Source: Panagrolaimus kolymaensis
Taxonomy: Eukaryota; Nematoda; Chromadorea; Rhabditida; Panagrolaimidae
DNA: 64,000 nucleotides
Direction: 5' to 3'
Assembly: GCA_028622995.1 (NCBI GenBank)
Contig: JAJQJQ010000017.1
Span: 1,612,001 to 1,676,000, forward strand
The notes under the pieces were generated by a model, which was given only the letters and a program-made list of their open reading frames with translations, did no database searches and was not told the origin of the DNA. A program made the position numbers and the translations under genes. Below, one piece after another: positions 10,164 through 22,325 of this stretch; position 1 is the first letter of the stretch; the number at the start of each line of letters is the position of its first letter.

Positions 10164-13013
10164 ATGGATGAAGCTTATCATGCAGGAAGAGCTTGTGAAA
10201 AATTACAAAATCTTCAATGGTTTGGAATTGAACAAATTCCAGATAAACCGGATTTGAAGTTTACTTTTGAAGAGGATGCTATTACAGAAACCTTTGCAAA
10301 ATTTTATGCATTGGAAAAGGATATTATTGAAGTCGAAGAATCGGATGAATTACAAATTCTTAAAAAGTATATGACAAAGGTTAAATCTTTGGATGAACAG
10401 AAGCAAACATGCTCAGAAGTAAGAGGCATTCGTTTTGGAATGAAATCATACATAAAATTAATATTTTATAGACATTAAAAGAACTTCAAGAAAAATATAA
10501 AGCAGTAACAGATAAAACTTCATCTCTTCATCATGCTTGCGAACAAATGATGAATCAGCAAACTCAAATGGCTACTGGAACTGAACAATTAAAAACAAAT
10601 TTACATTATTATACACAATGCGAATGGATTATGAAGGTTAGAGCGTTCATTAGAGTATGTATGAAATTATTATATGAGTTTTAGAAATTGCAAACTTCTC
10701 GATTGCTAATTAATGGATCACTTTTTCCACAAATTCTTTCTACAATTCATGAATGTATGAATTTTCTTCGAGCAAATCCAGAACATCGTGAATCGGCTGC
10801 TTATTTAGAAAAATATGAGCAATGTTTATCGAAGTGAGTACAGTACATAATTTAAGCCTACTGACATTTTGTATACTATGGCCAAATAGATACAAAAAAT
10901 ATATGTACATACATATGTAATGATGTTTGTTTATTTTAGAGCTTTAACATCAATTAAAACAGGAGTAATAGCTGATATTTCTTCATGTGAACATGAAGTT
11001 TTATCGCGTCAAGCAACTGGAAAATCTTCAACTACTATAGCACCTGGAACTGCTTTCACTGATGATGACACATTCACATTATTATATGGTATATTTGCAG
11101 TTAAAGCTAGTTCTGTTCGAAATGCCCTTGCCCTTGCACATCAATACTTTTCTGATCATGACGAATATCAGGAAATGGTAAATGAATGCGAGCATGAATA
11201 TTTTCGAATTCGTGAACAACTTCTTCGTTCGGCAGTTGAAAAATCAATTCTAAGTTTAATTGCTAAACATAAAGATTCTTCATGCACTCTCACAAGAGAT
11301 GGATGTTCAATTCTATTGAGATTGTGTGATGATGAATTTAGGCTTTATAAACAATTTTTTATTGTTGAAAATAATGCTGGAATAAGCACTGCTTCGTCTT
11401 CCGCTTATCGGTCACGATCACCTCCAACTTCACCTCTTTTTGGACATTTTTTTCATCGCGCATCTCAATCATTCAATGAATTTATTGAAAGCATGTGCCG
11501 AATTTTATATGATACTTTAAGACCTCTCATTATTCATAATCCACATTTGGAAACTCTCGCTCAACTTTGTGCTTTACTTAAAATCGAAATGATTGAAGAA
11601 CGTTGTGGAACTTTAATGAGTATGGTTCATGAAGATGCTTTTAATCCTCGCGAAGGCTTTGTTAATGTTATGAATGAACTTGTTGGAGATATAGTTGAAC
11701 GAATTGTTTACAGGTTTTTTTACTATGAAAAATTTGGTGCTATAATTTTATGTTTATAGGACTTCATCTTTCGGTCAAACCGATGTACTTGGTTATAATC
11801 CAGCCCCAGGGGATTTAGCTTATCCCGAGAGGCTTTTAATGATGAAAAATATCGAAGCTGAAACTACTCCAACACCCAAAACAGCTGGAATTGAAACAAA
11901 TAAAAAAAGTACTTCCGCCATTGATCTTCATTGTCTTTGGTATCCAACAGTTCGAAGAACTATTGTATGTTTGAGTAAACTTTATAAATGTTTAGATGTG
12001 AGTTTTTTAAAGGGTTTTTTGATTTATCCTGAAGCTTAATATTTTTATAGCAATCAGTTTTCCTTAGTGTTTCTCGTGAACTCTTAGATCAATGCTCTCA
12101 ATCTCTTGAAACAGCAGCTGATAAAATGCGTTCATTACCCATTGATCCAACAAAAGCTTCTGTTAAAGGTTTTGGTAGACAACTTGACGCAGAACTTTTT
12201 ATTGTTAAACATCTTTTAATTATTCGTGAACAAACAAGCCCATATCGAGTTACAGCAAAAAATCTTAAAAATGTTTCAATAACTCCTGGAGTTCGCCCTG
12301 AAATGAGTGATTCAGCTTTATCACATTTTGATTATTCTATTGATTTAACAAAATATCGTTCATCTGCAATGCAATTATTTTCGAATGAAAGTCGAGCTAA
12401 ATGGTTTGAACTTAGCACAAATAATGCTTTTCTCTCATTTTTACTTTCTGTAATATTTTTTTTTGATTCAAGAAAATACAGTAAAAATGTATTTTGGTTT
12501 TTTAGGCACCAGTTCAAGTTCATGAACTTCAAACAGATTCTCGACGAATTATTGAAATTCAGCTTAAAAAGCACTGCCATAAATTAATTAAATTTGTTTC
12601 AAATATGATTATCGGTGAATTGAATACAATTTCAAGTGAAATTGATGCCATCGAAGCAGCTGAAAACCCAGCAGAAGCATGGAAAGCTAATCCAAAATTA
12701 TCGCCTAAATCACTCAATGATTTAATTTCAAATGTTTTTAAAAATATGAAGCAAAATTGGCCTGCTGTAAGTTGATTTAAAAAATCATTTGTGCTTTAAA
12801 TTAAAAAATAAATTTTTATAGATTCGAGCAGCTTTTAATTTGTATATTGGTCTTCGAGAAACGGAAGAAATTCTTCTTCAACCCATTCGTAAATCAGTTG
12901 TAGATACATTTACAAATATAAACCTTTTTGCTCAAAAATATTTTACAGAAGAACAACGTCAAATTGCGTCCGTTCCAAATCAAGAACAAATTTGGTTGCT
13001 TCTTAATGCATAA
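10164..13013 (+). CDS. cogc-3: Conserved oligomeric Golgi complex subunit 3 (COG3/Sec34)
   Basis: Eight exons: 10164-10418, 10472-10636, 10685-10833, 10940-11713, 11760-11997, 12051-12449, 12506-12766 and 12822-13013, about 810 aa, close to the human length of about 828. COG tethers retrograde vesicles at the Golgi. The N-terminal third is helical/coiled and carries the Sec34 signature region ([20 protein letters not shown] and YTQCEWIM), followed by the [16 protein letters not shown] segment that aligns with COG3. The rest is a helical rod without repeats. An acceptor TTTTGTAG ends 24 nt before the ATG, consistent with a spliced leader. The exon 6/7 junction (TCT to GCA at 12449/12506) is the least certain; the open frame runs on past the chosen donor. 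Confidence 0.88.
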
Positions 13014-14665
13014 AAGTTAACAAAATTTTTGGGTTGGAATCATTCATGCTATAATATTTATTTGGTTGCCTCTTTTTATTTTTAACACGAGTTTTGCTTT
13101 ATTTATTTTTTGTATTAACCAACGAAAAAGGGAATAATTATTTATTATTAATTTATTGGCTTAAATTTGCAAAAAATAATTTTTTTGTTCTTCTTGAAGA
13201 TAAATAAATTACGTACATATTTGTATATGCTTTTCTTCAAGTTTGTAATTTGAGATGAGATTTACCCAACCAAAAAAAATAAGCAACAAACAACACAATG
13301 ATGCCGTAAAAAAATATAATGGAAAAATGAACGCCTTTTTTCATTTCCTTTGGGGCGTTTTGGAATACATATAATCATTAATTTTGGACAGTTTTTTTTC
13401 GTTGTGTTTTTGGCGGCGGTGGTGAATCTCTGAAGTAAAAACTTACGACTTCCTTAGAATGAAACACCCAAGCAAGCTAAAGCTCCATATAGACAAAATG
13501 AGCTTGAAAATGAGTCCCATGTGAGGGTGTGGCTCTTTTTCCATATGACTGAATAACTGACTTTTCGACAAAGATCTCCGACAGTCGTTCTCTTCAAAAT
13601 TCCCTAAAGTTAGCTTTGACTTTCTCTTCAACAATCCTCGATTATCTTTTTTTTGCTTCAAATACTTTTTAAATCTTTTTTTTTCTTTTTTTTTTGTTGC
13701 CAAAATTATTCTTTTAACAAACTAATTTTCTCACATAAATTTATTTTTAAAAGCTTTTTGCTGCATAAAAGTTTGTAAACGTTGATTTTTTGGGAGGTCT
13801 ACAGTACTCTTTGCATTAATAACTAACTATATTTTCAATTAACAGCTAGCTCAAAAAATTGCAATCATAACCTTCTGTAAATAATTATTTATTTAAAGCT
13901 ACAATAAATCAAACAAGCTTTCACACAGCCTTTATCATTTTTTAATTAAGTTTTTATATGTAGAGTGTTTTCATGCTATATTTATTTTTAAATCAAAATA
14001 CACGATGCCATCTTCATTCGTTTAAAATTTTCCCTTTTCTTTAAAATGACCGACGGTCGTTTTCTTCCCCATAAAAACGGATATTCTTATTTTGCATTTT
14101 AATGTTTGATAAATAAAAAAAGAAGGGAAAGTAGCATCAGGTGTCATCGTCCTCCATCGTCAACTACTTCTTTATTTTTTTTGTCTTTAAATTTAAAGCT
14201 TTGGCATTTTCCTTTTCTTCTTTTTTTTATGAAAAGAAATACATAGGCCGTTGATGGTGGTGGACTTGCAGCATTCATAGTTTTCTTCTATTTTTTGTGT
14301 TGTAAATAATTGAGTAGAAGCAGTAAGTTTTCTACAAGTCGTCAACCAAGCATCACTTGAAAACAAAACAAAAAAATTCAAGCGATTCAGACGCTCGCTT
14401 TTTTCTTTTCTTTTTTCTCGTGCGACTTTGTGTCTCGATTTTTTTATTATTATTTTTTACTTTCCATTCAAATTAAAAAAAAGACGAGAATAAAAAGAAT
14501 AATTATAGGAAAACACGCGGTTTCAGCTTGAAATGCCATAAATTTCTAGAATCTATATTTCCCTTTCCTGTTACATACCAATTTGCTTGGAAAGAAGAAT
14601 GAAAAAACAATGTTTTGAGATTAACATTTGCATTGTTCCAACGCTACAAATAAAATCATGTCGCT
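13014..14665. other. Intergenic, no gene seen
   Basis: AT-rich with pyrimidine tracts. Frames at 13443-13703 and 14193-14381 (minus) are Lys/Phe low complexity without splice context. The right end should hold the promoter of the receptor gene. Confidence 0.45.
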
Positions 14666-17126
14666 ATGAATAAAATGTTATCATCAATATTTTTGGTATT
14701 TATTATTATTATTTTACTTTTTCAAATTGTAATCGGAGGCGATCATGAAAAATTGCTATATGACAGATTAAATCATGGGTATAATAAATTGGCTCGCCCA
14801 GTAAGGAATGAATCTGTAAGCAAAAATCCATATCATTGATAATCTTATCTGTAATTATTTAAGGCTCCTGTTATTGTAACACTAGGAATGGATCTTCAAC
14901 AAATTATTGATGTTGATGAAAAAAGTCAAACTGTAACAACCAATGTTTGGATAAGAATGACCTGGACGGATGTTTATTTTTCATGTAAGCACAAATAAAT
15001 TTAGCAAAAGCAATAAAAAGTATCTCAACATTTTTCACTTACTTTTGGATATCATTTTTTAGAAATGAAAAATCAAAGGGATTTTTTTCCTCTTTTTATA
15101 TATTGCAGACATTAAATTACTTTATTTTAGGGGATCCAACGGAATACGGTGGAATTAAAGAAGTTCGACTTCCAATTGAATCTATTTGGAAGCCTGATGT
15201 ATGTTTTTGATTTCTTAATTTTTTTAAAGTATACTCTTTTATTTTTTCAATTCTTATCTCATTTCTTTTAAAACATGATGAAATTAATTTTTTTCAAGTG
15301 GGCGTTTAAGTTTAAATTAGGATGGATTTAGATTTTATTGTATAATTCTGTGGAACAAAGATTTGACACAATGTGGCCGGTAAATGCAATTATAAATCAT
15401 AATGGTAATGTAACATGGATACCTCCAGCGATAACTCGAAGTTCATGTCGAATTTCAATAACATGGTTTCCATTTGATGAACAAGTTTGTTACCCTTGAA
15501 TTTTAGCTTTTTTAAATCTTTTTTTTTTAATTGAAGGAATGTTTCATGAAATTTGGAAGTTGGAGTTATTCAAGCTTTTTTACAAACATTTTTAACAAAA
15601 GTGTTTCTCTCGATCCATACACTCCCAATGGAGAATGGATTCTCTTAAAAGCTGAATCACATCGAAATTTAAGAATTTATGATTGCTGCCCTGGTATTTT
15701 TCATTCATAACTAATAAATACCAAAAACAAGTGATTTTATAGATGAACCTTACATTGATGTAACATTTTCATTCAAAATTCGACGAAGGACTCTTTATTA
15801 CGGGTTTAATTTGGTGATTCCAAGTATTTTGATATCATCCCTCGCATTGCTCGCATTCACATTACCACCAGGCATGGACGATGAGGCCGGCTAGGCCGTG
15901 ACATATATAACATAGGCCGGCTTGAGCCATTTTTTCGAATTTCTGAGAAAAGAGCAAATGTTGGAGAAACAAAACCAAAAAAAATTTTAGGCTCGAGCCG
16001 AGCCAAGTTGCGGCCGCCACAAGCCGGCTCTGTAAACTTTTCCAAGTGCATGAACTCCATTGCTCCCATCATCCCAATCGAAGGCCATGTTCAAACTTCG
16101 AACATGGCCTTCGATTGGGATGATCTGTGCAATGTTGTTCATCAGCAGCACTTGGAATAACGTTTGCTTCCAGAATGTGGAGAGAAACTTAATTTATGTA
16201 AGTTTTTAATGAAATTCGAGAATAACTTATTTATTTATTTAAAAAAATGTTTCTAAAAGAGTGATAATAAAAACTTGTATAATAGGGAATATTTTAAATC
16301 TAAAAAATTCTTTCGTTATTTATAAAATTTACCGCTTATTTTTGGGCTTACATTTAAATTATGTAACTCTATGTAGTGGGCTTTTTAAAACTATAACTTA
16401 TTATAGGTGTGACTATCTTGGTGTCATTATCAATATTTATGGTTATGGTTGCAGAAACTATGCCACAAACAGCTGATTCTTTGCCGTTAATAGGTAATAA
16501 TAATACAAAATTTTAACATTATCCACTAAATATTTTTACTTTTATTTTTTTTAGCTGTTTACTTTACGGCAGTTATGTTTGAAGTTGGTGCAAGCGTGGT
16601 TTGCACCGTAATAGTATTAAATTTTCATTTTCGCAGTAAGTTTTTGGATTCGTAAATTTTATATAAAAAGCAAAACCCATCATTTATTTGATTTAGATGC
16701 TGATACTTATTATCCCATGTCAAAATTACAAAGAAAAATATTGCTTCGTTGGCTTCCATGGATACTTTTTATGCGACGTCCGCCAAGATTTAAAATCCCC
16801 CATAATTATAATCGAAGAACTGTTTATAAAAAAGAACCAAAACTGAAACAACAAAATTCCGATTCATTGACACCTTTAGATAAAATTGATGTGGATAATC
16901 GATTGCTGGCTCATCCACAACTTTATGGGAAAAGCAATGGTTCTACAACAAAGGATTCGAAAGAAGCTTTGTTTACAGAAAATTTGCATCTTGAAAATTG
17001 TCCTGGTATAATTTATTTTTAAAAGTATAATTTTTTGGAGCAATAAAAATATTTTTAGTTATCGGAAAAAGAAAACCGACTCAATGGAGTGAAAACCTTG
17101 GAGATCGATTTAACTCATTTGTTTGA
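14666..17126 (+). CDS. Nicotinic acetylcholine receptor subunit, alpha type (Cys-loop channel), interrupted
   Basis: Exons 14666-14815, 14864-14984, 15131-15198, 15332-15484, 15537-15693, 15743-15885 // 16174-16197, 16407-16493, 16555-16635, 16697-17005, then 17059-17126. It encodes a pentameric ligand-gated channel subunit: signal peptide, ligand-binding domain with WDPTEYGG and WKPD, a 13-residue Cys-loop ([15 protein letters not shown]), the vicinal cysteines YDCCP of loop C that define alpha subunits, M1 ending [11 protein letters not shown]2 [18 protein letters not shown] and M3. The M1-M2 exon is split by 288 bp of GC-rich foldback DNA with no GT donor in usable phase. In the last exon the spliced frame stops at 17126. 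An M4-like helix (SLISIAFIFIDGLRNMIF) lies in another frame, reachable if the acceptor is at 17089, ending at 17223. The gene may be broken in this copy. Confidence 0.82.
15886..16173. mobile_element. GC-rich foldback insertion inside the receptor M1-M2 exon
   Basis: The element starts GGCCGGCTAGGCC and contains several inverted GCCGGC/GAGCC motifs up to about 16030. Its right half is a long hairpin: perfect 25-bp arms 16068-16092 and 16100-16124 around a 7-nt loop, extended by imperfect arms (16041-16067 with 16125-16156). Flanking codons read GMDDE before and CGEKLNL after, as in intact channels, so the element lies exactly between conserved codons. Its right edge abuts TTCCAG, a good acceptor, but no donor in phase exists on the left. 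A stop (TAG) lies in frame three codons in. Confidence 0.7.
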
Positions 17127-17470
17127 AGCATTACAATCTTTAATATCGATTGCCTTTATCTTCATTGATGGTTTGAGAAATATGATTTTTTCCATCATCT
17201 TTAAAATCCTTCCAATTTTTTGAAATGTTAATCAATGATTTTTATCATTTGTTTTGTTTGCGATAAATTTGGCGTTGTTCTAAAAATGAATGGTACGAGT
17301 GAGTTATCTATCATCTTTTGCGACCTCAGCAAACTGTTTTTATCTGATAACACCATCACTTCATCATCGACTGCACTTGTCCATCGTTTTTCAGTCGACC
17401 CTATTTACAAGCAAACGATCGACTTGTTCTATCGATCTTTTAATTACTTTGTTTTTAAAGTTTAAACAAA

Positions 17471-18849
17471 ATGCAAGTTTTTGCATTTTATCTCGCTTTT
17501 TTGTTTCCTTTAGCTTTTGCTGATCTCGATTTGGTTGTTTGTCCAGATAAAGTTTCGGCATGTCCCGATGGAACAACGTGCTGCCCTCTTGGTGAAGGCA
17601 CTTATGGATGCTGCCCGATTCCTAATGCTGTTTGTTGGTGAGTTTCCATGCATCATGACAATTCTTATAATGAGCATGTCTATTTAGTAATGATCAAAGA
17701 CATTGTTGTCCCCATGATTCGGTTTGTGATACCTCCGCGGGTCGATGCACTCAACATTCAACTGGCAAACACTTTCCTCTTCATAAGAAAACTCCAGCTC
17801 GAAGACTTGATTCTGATGAACCATCATCTGAAGAAGGTGATAGCATTCCCGTTGTTTGGAATGAAAATGCACCCGAACCAGATGATGATTCAATGAAACT
17901 GAAATATCCTAGCCAAAATGCTTCACCTCGACGTGAGCCTTTCCGAAGTCAGGCACAAAATGATGTGGAATGCAGCGATGGGAAATCCAAATGTCCCTCT
18001 GGAACTACATGTTGTGATCTTGGAAGTGGCATTTTTGGATGTTGCCCAGTTCCCAATGCAGTTTGTTGGTAAGGTTTCGTAGATCCATAATAATTCCTAT
18101 CAAGCGTATTTTTATAGTCAGGATCACTTGCATTGCTGTCCTGAAGGAACCAAATGTGATGTTTCAGAAGGCCGATGCACTAATACCAGGGTAAAGCTTT
18201 TTTTTTTAAATTCATTTTAGTTAAGCGCATTGTTACATTTAAAGACAGATGAATCAACTTCATGGTATCGAAAATTTTCGGCTACTCGCATGGTTCGTAA
18301 ATCCGGCGTTGTGATGAACCCTTCAACCCGACCTTGCAATGGCGGTTTTTGTCGTGGATATGAAAGCTGCTGCGAATCTTCAAGCTTTCGCGCCATTCCC
18401 CAATGCTGCAGCTTCTCCGAAGGTGTTTGTTGTCCTGATGGTCGCTGCTGTCCTAAAGGATATCGATGCCATCGTGATGGATGCATGGCTGATTCCGATG
18501 GTATTACAGTTACTGCACCTGCAGCACCCATTCGCCGCGGAACTTACTCATTCGATTCGGCTGAATCCGATGCTACCATAACTTGCCCAGATGATAGTGA
18601 ATGCCCTGAAGATAATACTTGTTGCCCAAATGAAAAAGACCGAGCTGATGTTCCAACAACTTACAGTTGCTGCCCTCTTGCTTATGCAACTTGTTGTGAA
18701 TCATCGTGTTGTCCAGTAAGTTTCTAGCCCCAAAATTACTTTATGCGAATATTTATTTTTTTTAGCGAGGATACCATTGTGCAAATGGAAATCGGTGCGA
18801 AAGACGAGCTCTCACTAAGGAACTCCTTAAAGAATTGCTCTTTAATTAA
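17471..18849 (+). CDS. pgrn-1: Progranulin (three granulin modules)
   Basis: Exons 17471-17637, 17688-18068, 18118-18190, 18221-18715 and 18766-18849, about 399 aa. It is a secreted glycoprotein precursor cleaved into granulin peptides; in worms it affects cell-corpse clearance and lysosomal biology. A signal peptide ([17 protein letters not shown]) precedes granulin modules marked by CC pairs: [40 protein letters not shown], and a C-terminal module with [22 protein letters not shown] and SCCPRGYHC. A further partly matching Cys-rich block ([20 protein letters not shown]) lies just before the third. Linkers are acidic/Ser-rich. An AATAAA signal is at 18857-18862. The gene lies about 250 bp downstream of the receptor on the same strand. 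Confidence 0.93.
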
Positions 18850-19209
18850 AATAACAAATAAAAGATTTCCAAATTTAATTATTCAATTTTACTGTAATCA
18901 TTTTGTGTAAACTGTTTTAAACAATAAATATCATTCCAAGGTCCGTAATTACAGTACCTTATGATTTAAGTACTTTCCAGCAATTTTTTTGTGCCTCGTC
19001 CACGTTATTTTGCTTTCAACATTTGTATAAAACAACCAATTTAATCGGCATGTAAAATCCAAACGGCTCTAAAAATTCTTTATGATCTTACTAAAAAAAA
19101 TTGTAGGGAAGCTCAAAAAGTTGTAATACAATTAATTGATAAAAAACTAACGATAAAAGCAACATGTTTTTAATGTCCAAGCATTAGTATTCATTAAGAC
19201 TAGGCAACA

Positions 19210-19228
19210 CGCGGGCCTTCGGCCCGCG
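19210..19228. repeat. GC hairpin, TTC loop
   Basis: Perfect 8-bp stem CGCGGGCC/GGCCCGCG with TTC between. Same core as the hairpins at 6609 and 19816. Confidence 0.72.
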
Positions 19229-19391
19229 ATATAACTACTTCATTATGTATTTCCTAATTTTATATCTTTTTAGCCGTTTTCAAAAATACATAAAATTTAA
19301 ACTTTATACCATCTCTAAATAAATTAGATCTCATTTGATTTTTACTCAACGAAATAAAAGTCACCAGCCTTATCCAACAGAATGGGAAATG

Positions 19392-19406
19392 CGGGCTTTC
19401 GGCCCG
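19392..19406. repeat. GC hairpin, TTTCG loop
   Basis: 5-bp stem CGGGC/GCCCG with loop TTTCG. It looks like a mutated member of the same hairpin family. Confidence 0.55.
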
Positions 19407-19815
19407 GCATATTAGATATTTTAACCACTGTACTTGCATCCTTTAAAATTTATAGAATTTGGATTCTTTACCACATTTAGATCAGTTGAGCATATTTGGA
19501 TCTTTTTTATCTTTGAATACTTCAAAATCAACAACCACTTTTAAGCGCTTCATTTTTATGCAATACAAATATATTTTTCTTTCTTTACGCAATTTTTTCT
19601 TAACATTATGCCTTTTTAAAATGTTATTGCATGGATCTTCATCCTTCTCATAGTTGGTAATATAAGATTTTCATCTCATATGCCTAAGCTTTTTCCACCA
19701 GGCAACTAATTTCCTTACCCAATTCTCCCATTCCTTCTAAAAAATCATTAATGCTATAAAGTATCTGAAATAATAGCAAATGGCATATTTGCAAAAAAAT
19801 TCCTTTTATTACACC

Positions 19816-19832
19816 GCCGGCCTTCGGCCGGC
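19816..19832. repeat. GC hairpin, TTC loop
   Basis: Perfect 7-bp stem GCCGGCC/GGCCGGC around TTC, embedded in the second copy of the local repeat. Confidence 0.72.
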
Positions 19833-22325
19833 CATGAATTTTGTTTTGGGCAAATCTCTTTGGATCTTGGATCCTTTACCATTTTTGGATCCTTTGGGAA
19901 TATTTGTTTGCCTTAACTTTTTTTGATACATCAAAATCAAAAACCACCACTCTTCACCGCTCCATTTTTATGCAATGAAAAGCAAACTTCATTCTTTGCA
20001 CATTCATTCATTTTTTTATGCTAATTTTTTCATTTTTTATTGAATTTTCCCAAGATGGATTTCCAGGCGATTAACAATCAAAATTGTAGAGAAGGAAGCT
20101 AACCAAAAAGGATATTTTATTATGTGATAAATCAATTCAGTAAAAAGATGGACGATAAAAAACAACAGAGGTTTTTTTTAAATGAAGGAGAAAAAACCGA
20201 CGAAGTCTATTTTTCTTTTAACTCAAAATAATGAATGAAATAAAAAAGTTGATTATAATTTATAAAGCAAATACATGGAATAGCTCAAAATATAAACAGG
20301 TGACAAACTGATTTTTTGACTCAAGCATCAAAAATGTTTTTTTTCTTCATCTTCACCAAATAATGACGTTAATGTTTTCAAAAAAAAAAATATGTTTCTT
20401 TAAAAATGGTACTAAGTCAATGTGGAAAAAAAATAAGCTTACAAGAGCCCAACAATAATAAGAAAAAACTAACTTTTAACAACTTCCTTTTTAATAGGGA
20501 CAAACATGAATTAAAAAGTTGAATATGATTTTTTTGAGTTTGGATGAACGAAATTCTCTTTATTTTTTTTTCATTCGTTCTCTTTTTTGCTTCAGAATAA
20601 GCTTGAATTATGGCGGCATGCTCATCAGAGTATCTGTGTTTGGTAAAGAAAAGTGAAGAAAAAAAAGCATACGAAACTAATATTTAAAAAAAGTAACAGC
20701 GAAAAAAACAGACTGAGATTTTTTTGTCTTCCTCTTTTCACTAATATGGATGGCGCTTACCCCTAAGAATCTCGAATGAATGTGTATACAAAAAACTTCG
20801 TTATTTTATTTTTAGTTGGATGCCTTAAAATAAAATAATTATTATGCGATTACCTAATTTAGTTTAAGAATGCCGATCATCAATGATATTATTCCAGTGC
20901 CATTTATTATTCGCTATGAAGGATGCGATGAATTTATGCAATATATTTTTTGGATAAAAACATAATAACTCTTCTTTTTTTAAAGTCATAAAATGGTAGC
21001 TAATCATACCCAAATAAGGTCAGTATGTTTTAACTCTTAATTTTAGAAAAACAACTTTTTTCATTTTTTGTTTATTATGGTAAAGTTTTTTAAGATTTTT
21101 ATTATTGATAGAGTTTGTAATTCGGATAATTTAATTAAATTACTACATCATTTCTTCTTGATTATTTTTACTTTGCGTTATTAGGCTTGAATGTTTATTT
21201 GGCATTGTTAAACGTGTAAGCAAATTAATTTGTGATTCAATTCAACAAACTACGGTTTGAAATAGGTCATCATCATCTACTGTTACAAAAACCAATAACG
21301 ATCAAATGGTCAAGAATCGCTTTTTCGCGTTCATATTTTTCTTTTTTTTTAAATGTTTTTTCGTTGTTGAGAATGTTTATTTACAAACAAGCAAGTTCGA
21401 AAAAATTGTGAAATATTATTATTTACAATCTTTTAATCAAAGAACAAAAAAAATAAATTCATTTCACTCTCAGACAAAAAAAAAGAGGAATCGTTCAAAT
21501 AATCAAGAAAAATTCTTCGAATCAGACAAGAAACATTTGACATTGTCACGTTTTAAATTAAAAAGAGTTAATTAATTTAGTAGGAACCAAATTTTTCTTG
21601 TCTTTATTTTTCTGCCATTTCAAAGTATTAAACAAAAACACAATTTTTTGTGATAGTTAAAAGGTTAAAAACGAGAAAAGAATGAAGACGTGATATCGTT
21701 TTGTTTTTCACAAACGAGCGAACGATCATCTGTGGTCACGTGAACATCATCAGCCAGCAACCACCCGAAACAAGAAAAGCAATGAAAGTCTGTCTTATTT
21801 CATTCCGTTTTTCTTATTGCCAAATAAATACAAGCAAGCCGCTGCCGCCGCTGTCGTCGTCCGTCAGTGGACAAGCAAGCATCAGAGCAGCCAGCAAACG
21901 GCTGCATCCTTTATTTTTTTCCTTCACATTCATTGACTGACTGAAAGCTTCATCACTGCTTACTTGCATCTCTTCTATTAAAATAAGAGACATTGGGAAG
22001 AAAGAACGTTCCGGGTTTCAATGGTTTTTCTTTCAAATTTACAAAGTAAAATCATAAATTAGAATCATTCATAAAAAAAGAAAAGCTGCTCATAAAATAG
22101 TTGCGTAATTTTGTTGTTATTTTTTTTACTAATCAACAAACATCATATTTTTTTCGGGGTTCTTTATTCCATTATTATTTTCTCAACGCTGGTTTCTCTT
22201 TTTTATTAATTAACTTTTTTTTGTCGATAAACTAGATAGATTTTTTCGTTATTATTTCTTCGGCTGCCTTAACCATAATTAAATGTATTTAATTTTAAAT
22301 TAATAGTGTGATTGAAAATTGAAAA

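Larger units (their letters stand above)
18850..22325. other. 3.5-kb repeat-bearing intergenic region
   Basis: No gene supported. Frames at 19459, 21306 and 21701 are low complexity and lack splice context. The stretch 19.2-20.0 kb contains diverged, roughly 400-bp repeats: GGATCTTT...CAAAATCAACAACCACTTTT...CATTTTTATGCAAT near 19498 recurs near 19890 as GGATCCTTT...CAAAATCAAAAACCACCACT...CATTTTTATGCAAT. Each copy carries a GC hairpin. The rest is AT-rich; a slightly GC-richer patch at 21840-21910 has no identified function. Confidence 0.5.

Noticed and set aside
21306..21575. 89-codon open frame in the repeat region
   Set aside because: Lys/Phe/Asn low complexity expected by chance in AT-rich DNA.
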